From: 73-13 sp035555435
GTDB taxonomy: Bacteria > Actinomycetota > Actinomycetes > Actinomycetales > Microbacteriaceae
Length of the DNA: 64,000 nt
Assembly: GCA_035555435.1 (NCBI GenBank)
Contig: DATMGN010000019.1
Span: 16,549-80,548, forward strand
Direction: 5' to 3'
The notes under the pieces: model-generated
Told to the model about the DNA's origin: nothing
What the model saw: the letters and a program-made list of their open reading frames with translations, nothing else
Databases searched by the model: none
Part shown: in pieces, positions 17,321 through 25,912 of the stretch
How the letters are laid out: each line of letters begins with the position of its first letter
How positions within the stretch are numbered: position 1 is the first letter of the stretch
Translations under genes and position numbers: made by a program

Positions 17321-18780
17321 ACCGGGATGAGGGTGTACTTCGTGTCGAGGTACTCGTGGATGCCCTCGAAGGAGCCCTCCCGGCCGACGCCCGACATCTT
17401 CACGCCGCCGAACGGCGCGGCCGCGTTGGACACGAGCCCGGTGTTGAGCCCCATCATGCCGGTGTCGAGCCGGTCGATCATGCGGTGGCCGCGGGCGAGG
17501 TCCTCCGTGAAGACGTAGGACACGAGCCCATACTCGGTGCCGTTGGCGAGCGCGACCGCCTCGTCCTCGGTGCGGAACGTCGTGATCGCGAGCACCGGGC
17601 CGAAGATCTCCTCGCGCAGCAGTCGCGCGTCGGCGGTGACGCCGGTCAGCAGCGTCGGGGCGTAGAAGGTCCCGTCGCCCGCGATGGGGGCACCGCCGAG
17701 GACGGCCGTCGCGCCCTTGCCGATCGCGTCCTGCACGAGCTCGTCGGTCGCGCGCACCTGGTTGTCGTCGACGAGCGGGCCGATCGTGACGCCCTCCTCG
17801 GTGCCGCGGCCGACCTGGAAGGCGGCGACGCGCTCGCGCACCTTCGCGGCGAACGCCTCGGCGACCGACTCGTGGACGATGAACCGGTTCGCGGCGGTGC
17901 AGGCCTGCCCGATGTTGCGGAACTTCGCGAGCATCGCCCCGTCGACCGCCTTGTCGAGGTCCGCGTCCTCGAAGACGACGAACGGCGCATTGCCGCCGAG
18001 CTCCATCGACACGCGCAGCACACCCTTCGCCGCCTGCTCCATGAGCCGCACACCGACCTCGGTCGAGCCCGTGAAGGAGAGCTTGCGCAGCCGCGGGTCG
18101 TCGATGATCGGCGCGGAGAGCTTCGAGGCGGAGGACGAGGTGACGACGTTGACCACGCCGGCCGGCAGCCCGACCTCCTCGAGCAGCGCCGCGAAGGCGA
18201 GCGTCGTGAGCGGGGTCAGCGTCGCCGGCTTGACGACCGAGGTGCAGCCTGCGGCGATCGCGGGTGCGATCTTGCGCGTCGCCATCGCGAGCGGGAAGTT
18301 CCACGGCGTCACGAGGAACGTGGGGCCGACCGGCCGCTGCGAGACGATCATCCGCCCCGTGCCCTCAGGGTTGAGCCCGTAGCGGCCGTGAATGCGCGGC
18401 GCCTCCTCGGAGAACCAGCGCAGGAACTCGGCCCCGTAGTTGACCTCGCCGCGCGCCTCCGCGAGCGGCTTGCCCATCTCGAGTGTCATGAGGAGCGCGA
18501 ACTCCTCGCGCCGCTCGATGAGCAGGTCGAAGGCGGAGCGCAGCAGCTCTCCGCGCACGCGCGGCGCCGTCGCGGCCCACGCGTCCTGCGCGGCGACCGC
18601 GGCGTCGAGCGCGCGGACGCCGTCCGCGGGCGACGCGTCGGCGATCTCCTTGATGATCTCGCCCGTCGAAGGATCGTGGACGGGGATCGTGCCCCCGTGC
18701 TCGCCGTCGACCCACTGGCCGCCGATGAACAGCTGGCCGGGCACCCTGTCGAGGAGATCGCGTTCTGCGCTGACGCTCAT
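17317..18780 (-). CDS. gabD: NAD(P)-dependent succinate-semialdehyde dehydrogenase
   Basis: A 487-residue aldehyde dehydrogenase that oxidises succinate semialdehyde to succinate. Visible are FLVTPWNFPLAMATRKIAPA (cofactor site), KLSFTGSTEVG, the general base Glu in SMELGGNAPFVVF, the nucleophile C294 in GQACTAANRFIV, and the C-terminal GGVKMSGVGREGSFEGIHEYLDTKY typical of GabD. ATG start at 18780. It lies next to sucCD (divergent) and 2 kb from the agmatine genes, fitting a putrescine-GABA-succinate route, although no GABA or putrescine transaminase is present here. Confidence 0.9.
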   Translation of the reverse strand: MSVSAERDLLDRVPGQLFIGGQWVDGEHGGTIPVHDPSTGEIIKEIADASPADGVRALDAAVAAQDAWAATAPRVRGELLRSAFDLLIERREEFALLMTLEMGKPLAEARGEVNYGAEFLRWFSEEAPRIHGRYGLNPEGTGRMIVSQRPVGPTFLVTPWNFPLAMATRKIAPAIAAGCTSVVKPATLTPLTTLAFAALLEEVGLPAGVVNVVTSSSASKLSAPIIDDPRLRKLSFTGSTEVGVRLMEQAAKGVLRVSMELGGNAPFVVFEDADLDKAVDGAMLAKFRNIGQACTAANRFIVHESVAEAFAAKVRERVAAFQVGRGTEEGVTIGPLVDDNQVRATDELVQDAIGKGATAVLGGAPIAGDGTFYAPTLLTGVTADARLLREEIFGPVLAITTFRTEDEAVALANGTEYGLVSYVFTEDLARGHRMIDRLDTGMMGLNTGLVSNAAAPFGGVKMSGVGREGSFEGIHEYLDTKYTLIPV

Positions 18781-18881
18781 GGCGCACAGCTTATGCCCGC
18801 GTGCCGAGGCCGGTCAGTGCATCCATCCTTCGGGAGTAGGATGTCCCGCGGCCCGTTTCGCGGAATGTAGGGAAGCACGCA

Positions 18882-20045
18882 GTGGATCTGTTCGAGTACC
18901 AGGCCCGTGACATCTTCGAGAAGTACGGGGTCCCCGTACTCGCCGGTATCGTCGCGGACACCCCCGAGGAGGTGCGCGCCGCAGCCGAGCAGCTCGGGGG
19001 CGTCACCGTCGTCAAGGCGCAGGTGAAGGTCGGCGGTCGCGGCAAGGCGGGCGGCGTCAAGGTCGCGAAGACCCCCGAGGACGCCTACGAGGCGGCGAAG
19101 TCGATCCTCGGCCTCGACATCAAGGGGCACGTCGTCAAGCGCGTCATGGTCGCCGCGGGCGCCGACATCAAGGAGGAGTACTACTTCTCCGTGCTGCTGG
19201 ACCGGGCCAACCGCTCCTACCTCTCACTCAGCTCCTACGAGGGCGGCATGGAGATCGAGCAGCTCGCCGAGGAGCGCCCGGAGGCGCTCGCGAAGGTCGA
19301 GATCGACCCCGCCGCGGGCCTCTCGCTCGAGCAGGCCAAGGCGATCGCGGTCGCCGCGAAGTTCCCCGCGGAGATCGTCGACAAGGTCGCGCCCGTCTTC
19401 GTCAAGCTCTACGAGGTCTACACGGGGGAGGACGCGACGCTCGTCGAGGTCAACCCGCTCGTGCTCACGGGCGCCGGCGAGATCGTCGCGCTCGACGGCA
19501 AGGTCTCCCTCGATGAGAACGCCGGCTTCCGCCACCCCGAGCACGAGGCGCTCGAGGACAAGGACGCGGCCGACCCGCTCGAGGCGAAGGCGAAGGCCCA
19601 CGACCTCAACTACGTCAAGCTCGACGGCCAGGTCGGCATCATCGGCAACGGCGCGGGCCTCGTCATGTCCACGCTCGACGTCGTCGCCTACGCGGGCGAG
19701 AACCACGGCGGCGTGAAGCCCGCGAACTTCCTCGACATCGGCGGCGGCGCCAACGCGGAGATCATGGCCGCCGGCCTCGACGTCATCCTCGGCGACGCGC
19801 AGGTCAAGAGCGTCTTCGTCAACGTGTTCGGGGGCATCACCTCCTGCGTCGCCGTCGCGAACGGCATCGTCAAGGCCCTCGAGATCCTCGGCGACGCGGC
19901 GACCAAGCCGCTCGTCGTCCGCCTCGACGGCAACCAGGTGGAGGAGGGCAAGGCGATCCTCGCCGCCGCCGCGCACCCGCTCGTCACGATCGCCGAAAAC
20001 ATGGACCAGGGCGCCGACAAGGCCGCCGAGCTCGCCGCCGCGTAA
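18882..20045 (+). CDS. sucC: Succinyl-CoA synthetase beta subunit (ADP-forming)
   Basis: A 387-residue ATP-grasp subunit of succinyl-CoA synthetase, the TCA cycle step giving succinate and ATP. MDLFEYQARDIFEKYGVPVLAG opens the ATP-grasp domain, VKAQVKVGGRGKAGGVKVA is the nucleotide-binding glycine-rich strand, and EVNPLVLTGAGEIVALDGKVSLDENA binds Mg-nucleotide. The C-terminal ligase domain ends in FVNVFGGITSCVAVANGIV and RLDGNQVEEGKAIL. GTG start at 18882 with AGGGAAG upstream. Followed after 10 bases by sucD. Confidence 0.97.
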   Translation: MDLFEYQARDIFEKYGVPVLAGIVADTPEEVRAAAEQLGGVTVVKAQVKVGGRGKAGGVKVAKTPEDAYEAAKSILGLDIKGHVVKRVMVAAGADIKEEYYFSVLLDRANRSYLSLSSYEGGMEIEQLAEERPEALAKVEIDPAAGLSLEQAKAIAVAAKFPAEIVDKVAPVFVKLYEVYTGEDATLVEVNPLVLTGAGEIVALDGKVSLDENAGFRHPEHEALEDKDAADPLEAKAKAHDLNYVKLDGQVGIIGNGAGLVMSTLDVVAYAGENHGGVKPANFLDIGGGANAEIMAAGLDVILGDAQVKSVFVNVFGGITSCVAVANGIVKALEILGDAATKPLVVRLDGNQVEEGKAILAAAAHPLVTIAENMDQGADKAAELAAA

Positions 20046-20055
20046 GGACTGAAGA

Positions 20056-20955
20056 ATGTCGATCTACCTCAACAAGGACAGCAAGGTCATCGTCCAGGGC
20101 ATCACGGGCGGCGAGGGCACCAAGCACACCGCGCTCATGCTCAAGGCGGGCACGAACGTCGTCGGCGGCGTCAACGCGCGCAAGGCCGGCACGACCGTGA
20201 CCCACGAGGCGGCGGACGGCACCGAGATCGTGCTCCCCGTCTTCGCGAGCGTCGCCGAGGCGATGGCCGCGACCGGCGCGGACGTGTCGATCGCGTTCGT
20301 CCCCCCGGCGTTCTCGAAGGACGCGATGATCGAGGCGATCGACGCCGAGATCCCGCTCCTCGTCGTCATCACCGAGGGCATCCCCGTGCAGGACTCCGCC
20401 GAGGCCTGGGCGCATGCCAAGGCGAAGGGCAAGACCCGCATCATCGGCCCGAACTGCCCCGGCATTATCACCCCGGGCGAGGCGCTCGTCGGCATCACCC
20501 CGGCGAATATCACGGGCAAGGGCCCCATCGGCCTCGTCTCGAAGTCGGGCACGCTGACGTACCAGATGATGTACGAGCTGCGCGACCTCGGCTTCTCGAC
20601 CGCGATCGGCATCGGCGGCGACCCCATCATCGGCACGACGCACATCGACGCCCTCCGGGCCTTCCAGGACGACCCCGAGACGAAGGCGATCGTCATGATC
20701 GGCGAGATCGGCGGCGACGCGGAGGAGCGGGCGGCGGACTTCATCAAGGCGAACGTCACGAAGCCGGTCGTCGGCTACGTCGCGGGCTTCACCGCTCCCG
20801 AGGGCAAGACGATGGGCCACGCCGGCGCGATCGTGTCCGGCTCGGCCGGCACCGCCGAGGCGAAGAAGGTCGCGCTCGAGGCCGCGGGCGTCAAGGTCGG
20901 CAAGACGCCGTCCGAGACGGCGAGCCTCATGCGCGAGATCATCGCGGCGCTCTGA
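20056..20955 (+). CDS. sucD: Succinyl-CoA synthetase alpha subunit
   Basis: A 299-residue CoA-binding subunit. SIYLNKDSKVIVQGITGGEGTKHT begins the CoA-binding Rossmann domain. PNCPGIITPGEALVGI and GKGPIGLVSKSGTLTYQ follow. The phosphohistidine lies in KTMGHAGAIVSGSAGTA near the C-terminus. Full family length. ATG start at 20056; it forms an operon with sucC. Confidence 0.97.
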   Translation: MSIYLNKDSKVIVQGITGGEGTKHTALMLKAGTNVVGGVNARKAGTTVTHEAADGTEIVLPVFASVAEAMAATGADVSIAFVPPAFSKDAMIEAIDAEIPLLVVITEGIPVQDSAEAWAHAKAKGKTRIIGPNCPGIITPGEALVGITPANITGKGPIGLVSKSGTLTYQMMYELRDLGFSTAIGIGGDPIIGTTHIDALRAFQDDPETKAIVMIGEIGGDAEERAADFIKANVTKPVVGYVAGFTAPEGKTMGHAGAIVSGSAGTAEAKKVALEAAGVKVGKTPSETASLMREIIAAL

Positions 20956-20988
20956 GCCGAAGCCCGCGCACGCGGGTAGCGTTGGTCC

Positions 20989-21474
20989 GTGGCCTCGAAC
21001 CTGACGCGCTGGATCCGCGAACGACTCGCGACGGCGCCGGCGATCTACGGGCTCATCGTCTACGTCGTGCTCATCGCGGCGACGAGCGACTACGAGCACG
21101 ACGCCTACCTCGTCTTCGTCTGGTCGGCGCTCGGGCTCATCGTCTTCTACCTCGCGCACTCCTTCGCGGAGGGCCTTGCGGCGCATGACGAGCCCGACCT
21201 GTGGAAGGCCGCGAAGCGGGGCCTGAGGCACTCGCTCGGCATGCTCTACTCCGCGGTCCTGCCATCGATCGCGATCCTCGTCTGCGCGCTCGTCGGGCTC
21301 GACGGCGATCACGCCTCGGACTGGGCGCTCCTCGTCGGGCTCGTCGTCCTCGGCTACCTCGGCTACCAGGCGACGGCCGATCGTGGCAAGCCGGTCTGGG
21401 TGCGCATCCTCAGCGCGTTCGTGACCGCGCTGCTCGGCTTCGTCATCATGATCATCGACTACGCGGTGCACTGA
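20989..21474 (+). CDS. Conserved membrane protein of unknown function
   Basis: A 161-residue protein with four predicted membrane helices (residues about 17-32, 40-60, 83-105 and 115-160). The short cytoplasmic loops carry charged residues (AHDEPDLWKAAKRGLRHS). No recognised catalytic motif. GTG start at 20989, 33 bases after sucD, and three bases before the DUF6350 gene, so it probably belongs to the sucCD-purNH transcription run. Confidence 0.65.
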   Translation: MASNLTRWIRERLATAPAIYGLIVYVVLIAATSDYEHDAYLVFVWSALGLIVFYLAHSFAEGLAAHDEPDLWKAAKRGLRHSLGMLYSAVLPSIAILVCALVGLDGDHASDWALLVGLVVLGYLGYQATADRGKPVWVRILSAFVTALLGFVIMIIDYAVH

Positions 21475-21477
21475 GCC

Positions 21478-22716
21478 GTGCCCCGCTGGCTCACCGCGAT
21501 CTTCGCCGCGGCGGAGACGCTCCTCGTCCTCGCGATCGGCGTCGGCATCCCGCTCGTGACCGCGACGCTCGTGTGGGCGGCGCAGTACGGGTTCGCGGCC
21601 GACTACATCGTGGTGTGGCGGGTCGCGGCCGACACGTGGCTCCTCGGCCACGGCGTCGACGTGACCTTCACGCTCGCCCCCGAGACCGCCGACGCGCTCG
21701 GGCTCGCGGGCGCGTCGGTCCCGGTCGACATCACGATCGCGCTCCTCGGGTTCGCCCTGCTCACCTTCCTGCTCGCGCTACGAGCCGGACGCCGCGTGTC
21801 GGAGGCGGGGCACCCGATCGTCGGCGGGCTCGCGGCCGTCGCCGTGTTCGCCGGCGGCACCGTCGCGATCGTCATCACCGCGCTGCACGTCGACGCCCGG
21901 CCCTCGATCGTGCAGGGGGTCATCCTCCCGACGGCGATCTTCGCGGCCGGCCTCGCGGTCGGCATGGCGACGTCGTCCCTACGACCGCAGCGCGAGGGCT
22001 CCGACCGCTTCTCGCGGGCCGTCGCCCGCGTGCGCGGCCGCATTCCCGTGGGCCTGCGGGTCGGCATCGACGGCGCGGTGCGCGGCTCGCTCGCCGCGGT
22101 CGCGGGACTCCTCGCCGTCGCGGCCATCGTGACCGCGCTGTCGATCGGCATCGCGTTCGCCCAGATGATCGCGTTGTACGAATCGCTCAACGCCGAGATT
22201 CTCGGGGGCGCCGTCCTCACCGTCGCCCAGCTCGCGCTGCTGCCGAACGCCGTGATCTGGACCGCGTCGTGGCTCGTCGGCCCCGGGTTCGCGGTCGGTG
22301 CGGGCTCGAGCGTGAGCCCCTTCGCGACGAGCCTCGGGCCCGTGCCGCCAATCCCGCTGTTCGGCGCGATCCCGCCCGAGGCGTCGCCGTTCGCCTGGGT
22401 GCTCCTCGTCGCGCCCCTCGCGGCGGGCCTCGTCGCCGGCATCCTGACCCATCGCCGGATCAACGACGTCCTGCGCGACTGGTGGGCCGTGCTCGTCGCC
22501 CTCGTCGCCGGCGTGCTCGGCGGCCTCGTGATGGGCCTGCTCGCGGCCTGGTCCGCCGGGGCGGGCGGCCCGGGCCGGCTCGACACGCTCGGGCCCGACG
22601 GGCTCCAGGTCGGGATCTGGTCCGGCATCGCGTTCTGCGTCTCGATGGTGCTCGGCATGCTCGTCAACGCGCAGATCGAGACGCTCTCCCGTCGCAGCCT
22701 CCCGCTCTCCCGCTGA
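21478..22716 (+). CDS. DUF6350 polytopic membrane protein
   Basis: A 412-residue, highly hydrophobic protein with roughly ten membrane helices. Position between sucD and purN is characteristic for the actinobacterial DUF6350 family; the segment GPGFAVGAGSSVSPFATSLGPVPPIPLFGAIP is its most recognisable conserved loop. Function is unknown. GTG start at 21478. The stop codon lies at the edge of a dispersed repeat. Confidence 0.8.
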   Translation: MPRWLTAIFAAAETLLVLAIGVGIPLVTATLVWAAQYGFAADYIVVWRVAADTWLLGHGVDVTFTLAPETADALGLAGASVPVDITIALLGFALLTFLLALRAGRRVSEAGHPIVGGLAAVAVFAGGTVAIVITALHVDARPSIVQGVILPTAIFAAGLAVGMATSSLRPQREGSDRFSRAVARVRGRIPVGLRVGIDGAVRGSLAAVAGLLAVAAIVTALSIGIAFAQMIALYESLNAEILGGAVLTVAQLALLPNAVIWTASWLVGPGFAVGAGSSVSPFATSLGPVPPIPLFGAIPPEASPFAWVLLVAPLAAGLVAGILTHRRINDVLRDWWAVLVALVAGVLGGLVMGLLAAWSAGAGGPGRLDTLGPDGLQVGIWSGIAFCVSMVLGMLVNAQIETLSRRSLPLSR

Positions 22717-22780
22717 AGGTGCACGTTCGCACCCAAGGTGCACGCTCTTGCGCGCACACTGCGTGCGAACGCGCACCTTG
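22716..22780. repeat. Second dispersed repeat family (GGGTGC...GTGCACC), copy B
   Basis: A segment starting AAGGTGCACGTTCGCACC at the DUF6350 stop and ending GCGAACGCGCACCTTG, with inverted ends. Its right half aligns with copy A at 13,201-13,246. It ends 24 bases before the purN start, so it lies in the purN leader if transcription starts upstream. Confidence 0.7.
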
Positions 22781-22804
22781 AGCGGCGGCGGTATCCTTGA
22801 GGTC

Positions 22805-23476
22805 GTGCTCCGGGTCGTCGCGCTGATCTCCGGCGGGGGCACCAACCTCAAGGCGCTGCTGGAAGCCGCCGACCAACCGGACTTCCCGGCGAGAGTCGTC
22901 GCCGTCGGTGCGGACGTCGAAGCGGACGGCCTCGCGTTCGCCGAGGAGCGCGGCATCCCGACATTCGTCGTGCCGTTGAGCGGCCACGCGGATCGCGCCG
23001 CCTGGGGCGACGCGCTGCTCGAGCAGATCCAGGTGTGGGCGCCCGACCTCACCGTGCTGAGCGGGTTCATGCGCCTGCTGCCGCCCGCCGTCGTCACGGC
23101 GCTGTCGCCCGCGCTCGTCAACACGCACCCCGCATACCTCCCCGAGTTCCCCGGCGCGCACGCGGTACGCGACGCGCTCGCGGCCGGCGCGCAGCAGACC
23201 GGCGCGAGCGTCATCGTCGTCGACGCCGGCGTCGACACCGGCCCCATCGTCGTGCGCGAGCGCGTGCCCGTGCACACCGGCGACACCGAGGCGAGCCTGC
23301 ACGAGCGCATCAAGCCCGTCGAGCGACGACTGCTCATCGACGTCGTGCGCCAGGTCGCCGAAGGCACCCTTCGACTCGTTTCGCTCGCTCAGGCAGCCGG
23401 AGGGCAGCTCGCTCAGGGGGCCGGCGGGGCGCCGCAGTCCACGCAGTCAGCGTCCGCAGAACAGGAGACTCGCTAG
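22805..23476 (+). CDS. purN: Phosphoribosylglycinamide formyltransferase
   Basis: A 223-residue GAR transformylase (step 3 of purine synthesis) using 10-formyl-THF. VALISGGGTNLKALL is the phosphate loop, VLSGFMRLLPPAVV and NTHPAYLPEFPGAHAVRDAL hold the catalytic Asn-His, and GASVIVVDAGVDTGPIV the catalytic Asp. GTG start at 22805 (GAG five bases upstream); the open frame further up is repeat DNA. The core ends near residue 187; the remaining tail includes GTLRLVSLAQAAGG, encoded by the same dispersed repeat found in pcrA, then a low-complexity segment. Stop abuts the purH ATG. Confidence 0.93.
   Translation: MLRVVALISGGGTNLKALLEAADQPDFPARVVAVGADVEADGLAFAEERGIPTFVVPLSGHADRAAWGDALLEQIQVWAPDLTVLSGFMRLLPPAVVTALSPALVNTHPAYLPEFPGAHAVRDALAAGAQQTGASVIVVDAGVDTGPIVVRERVPVHTGDTEASLHERIKPVERRLLIDVVRQVAEGTLRLVSLAQAAGGQLAQGAGGAPQSTQSASAEQETR
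23364..23400. repeat. Dispersed repeat inserted in the purN reading frame
   Basis: Starts GGCACCCTTCGACTCGTTTC and ends GCTCGCTCAGGCAGCCGG. It is the reverse complement, with few mismatches, of the element in pcrA at 12,880-12,916. It keeps the purN frame open and forms the C-terminal extension of the protein. Confidence 0.7.
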
Positions 23477-25066
23477 ATGTCCGGACCCACGATCGACCCG
23501 TCGGAGTACCGCGAGCGCGACGTCGTCCCGATCCGCCGCGCCCTCGTCGCCGTGAGCGACAAGACGGGGCTCGTCGACCTCGCGCGCGCGCTCACCGACG
23601 CCGGCGTCGAGATCGTCTCCACGGGCGGCACGGGCGCCGCGATCGCCGACGCGGGCCTCCCCGTCACCCAGGTGCAGGAAGTCACCGGCTACCCCGAGCA
23701 CCTCGACGGCCGGGTGCGCACGCTGCACCCCGGCGTCCATTCGGGCCTCCTCGCGGACCTGCGGCTCGAGCGCCACGAGCACGAGCTCGCCGAGTTCGGC
23801 ATCGCGCCGTTCGAGCTCGTCGTCGTCAACCTCTACCCCTTCGTCCAGACGGTCGCCTCCGGCGCCGCGGCGAACGCGATCGTCGAGCAGATCGACATCG
23901 GCGGCCCCGCGATGGTGCGCGCCGCCGCGAAGAACCACGCGAACGTCGCCGTCGTGACCGACCCCGCCCGCTACGGCGAGATCGTCGCCGCGCTCGCCTC
24001 AGGCGGCACCACCCTCGCGCAGCGCCAGGGGCTCGCCCGCGACGCCTTCCGCCACACCGCGTCCTACGACGTCGCCGTCGCCAGCTGGCTCGGCGCCGAC
24101 GTCGCACCCGACGCCGACGCGGGCGGCTTCCCCGAGTGGGCGGGCGCGAGCTGGACGAGGCGCGAGTCGCTGCGCTACGGCGAGAACTCGCACCAGTCCG
24201 CCGCGCTCTACGGGCAGAACGCCGGTCGCCCCGGCATCGCGCAGGCCCGGCAGCTCGGCGGCAAGGAGATGAGCTACAACAACTACGTCGACGCCGACGC
24301 GGCGGTGCGCGCCGCCTACGACCACGAGGGCCCCGCCGTCGCGATCATCAAGCATGCGAACCCCTGCGGCATCGCGACCGCGTCGACGCTCGCCGAGGCG
24401 CACGCGCTCGCACACGAATGCGACCCCGTCTCCGCGTTCGGCGGCGTCATCGCCGCCAATCGCCCGGTCGACCTCGCGACGGCCGAGTCGATCGCGCCGA
24501 TCTTCACCGAGGTCATCGCCGCGCCCGGCTTCTCGCTCGAGGCCGTCGAGCTCCTCGGCCAGAAGAAGAACCTGCGCCTCATCGAGCTCCCGGACGGCTT
24601 CGAGACGCCCTCGCTCGAGCTGCGCCAGGTCTCCGGCGGGCTGCTGATGCAGCAGGCCGACCGGCACTTCGCCGACGTCGCGGGCTGGGAGCTCGTCGCG
24701 GGGGAGCCGGCGGACGCGGCGACGCTCGCCGACCTCGCGTTCTCCTGGCGCGCGGTCCGCGCCGTCAAGTCGAACGCGATCCTGCTCGCCTCGCGCGGCG
24801 CGTCGGTCGGCGTGGGGATGGGTCAGGTCAACCGCGTCGACTCGTGCCGCCTCGCCGTCTCGCGTGCGGGCGAGCGGGCGGCCGGATCGGTCGCCGCGAG
24901 CGACGCGTTCTTCCCCTTCGCGGACGGACCCGAGATCCTCATCGATGCGGGCGTCAGAGCCATCGTGCAGCCGGGCGGCTCGGTGCGCGACGAGGAGGTC
25001 ATCGCGCTCGCGGTCTCACGCGGCGTGACGATGTACTTCACGGGCGAGCGGCACTTCTTCCACTAG
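23477..25066 (+). CDS. purH: Bifunctional AICAR formyltransferase / IMP cyclohydrolase
   Basis: A 529-residue enzyme for the last two steps of IMP synthesis. The N-terminal IMP cyclohydrolase (MGS-like) domain shows SDKTGLVDLARAL, STGGTGAAIADAGLPVTQV and LDGRVRTLHPGVHSGLLADL. The formyltransferase domain has LRYGENSHQSAALYG, KEMSYNNYVDADAA and the catalytic KHANPCGIA. It ends GVTMYFTGERHFFH. ATG start directly after the purN stop. Ends tail-to-tail with, and overlapping by four bases, the alkyltransferase-like gene. Confidence 0.96.
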   Translation: MSGPTIDPSEYRERDVVPIRRALVAVSDKTGLVDLARALTDAGVEIVSTGGTGAAIADAGLPVTQVQEVTGYPEHLDGRVRTLHPGVHSGLLADLRLERHEHELAEFGIAPFELVVVNLYPFVQTVASGAAANAIVEQIDIGGPAMVRAAAKNHANVAVVTDPARYGEIVAALASGGTTLAQRQGLARDAFRHTASYDVAVASWLGADVAPDADAGGFPEWAGASWTRRESLRYGENSHQSAALYGQNAGRPGIAQARQLGGKEMSYNNYVDADAAVRAAYDHEGPAVAIIKHANPCGIATASTLAEAHALAHECDPVSAFGGVIAANRPVDLATAESIAPIFTEVIAAPGFSLEAVELLGQKKNLRLIELPDGFETPSLELRQVSGGLLMQQADRHFADVAGWELVAGEPADAATLADLAFSWRAVRAVKSNAILLASRGASVGVGMGQVNRVDSCRLAVSRAGERAAGSVAASDAFFPFADGPEILIDAGVRAIVQPGGSVRDEEVIALAVSRGVTMYFTGERHFFH

Positions 25067-25395
25067 GCCGGGCTCCAGCGGGCGCGGCGCATGTCGATGC
25101 GCAGCGGGCTCAGCATCGGCGTGCCCTCCTCGCGGTACCGGTCCTGCGCCTGCGCCTCATACCCCGGCAGCAGGTGGCCGTCCGCGTAGACGACGCGCCA
25201 CCACGGCAGCTCCCCGCCGCTGTGCGCCATGATGCGCCCGACCGCGCGGGCCGCGCGCGACCCGACCGCCGCCGCGACCTCACCGTACGCCATGACGCGG
25301 CCCGACGGGATCGACTCGGCGACCGCGTAGACCGCCTCGCGGAAAGCCTCGTAGTCGGACGGGGCGGACTCGGTGAGCTCAGGGGCCGCCGTCAC
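25063..25395 (-). CDS. Alkyltransferase-like protein (ATL, MGMT fold)
   Basis: A 110-residue protein with the DNA-binding domain of O6-alkylguanine-DNA alkyltransferase. SGRVMAYGEVAAAVGSRAARAVGRIMA carries the recognition helix and arginine finger. The active-site PCHRV motif is replaced by PWWRV (W65 in place of Cys), so it binds but cannot remove alkyl groups. Proteins of this class flag O6-alkylguanine lesions for nucleotide excision repair. Its start overlaps the stop of the upstream acetyltransferase gene. Confidence 0.88.
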   Translation of the reverse strand: MTAAPELTESAPSDYEAFREAVYAVAESIPSGRVMAYGEVAAAVGSRAARAVGRIMAHSGGELPWWRVVYADGHLLPGYEAQAQDRYREEGTPMLSPLRIDMRRARWSPA

Positions 25396-25844
25396 AGGGC
25401 GAGGACCCCGAAGTTCTCCCCGTACTGCGTCTCGCGCACGACGACGAAGCCGAGCGCGCGGAAGAAGTGGTCGGGGCTGTCCTCACCGGGCTCCCACAGC
25501 GCGGTGATCTGCGAGAAGCCGCGCGACTTCGCCTCGGCGGCGAGCGCCCGCACCGCGAATGAGCCGATCCCGCGGCCCTGGTGCTCGCCCGCGACCGTCA
25601 CCCGCCAGACGGCGGAGCGGAGCTCCTCCTGCGGGTCCTCCGGCGCGAAGTTGCCGCGCACGAAGCCCACGACCTCGTCGCCCTCGAGCACGACGCGCGG
25701 CCACGAGGCGGCCGGATCCGTGTACGAGTCGGCGAGCGAGTACGTCGGGGGCGTGACGTACTGGTCCTGGCCGCTGCGCAGCGTGAGCGAGTTCGCCGCG
25801 AGTGCGGTCGTTGCCGAGAGCTCCTCGAGCCGAAGGGACGCCAT
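25392..25844 (-). CDS. GNAT family N-acetyltransferase
   Basis: A 150-residue Gcn5-related acetyltransferase. Motif A is VTVAGEHQGRGIGSFAVRALAAEAKSRG, binding acetyl-CoA, and HFFRALGFVVVRETQYG is the typical C-terminal strand-helix. Substrate unknown. ATG start at 25844. The stop overlaps the ATL start, so the two are co-translated. Confidence 0.8.
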   Translation of the reverse strand: MASLRLEELSATTALAANSLTLRSGQDQYVTPPTYSLADSYTDPAASWPRVVLEGDEVVGFVRGNFAPEDPQEELRSAVWRVTVAGEHQGRGIGSFAVRALAAEAKSRGFSQITALWEPGEDSPDHFFRALGFVVVRETQYGENFGVLAL

Positions 25845-25912
25845 GGACCCAGGTTATGCGGCGATGCGCGGACCTGTCACCCCGGGCCGAGGCATCCCGC
25901 TATGCTCGCCGC

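Noticed and set aside
23364..23476. A frameshift at the end of purN creating a false tail.
   Set aside because: The frame remains open through the repeat and the stop abuts the purH start exactly, so the tail is probably genuine.
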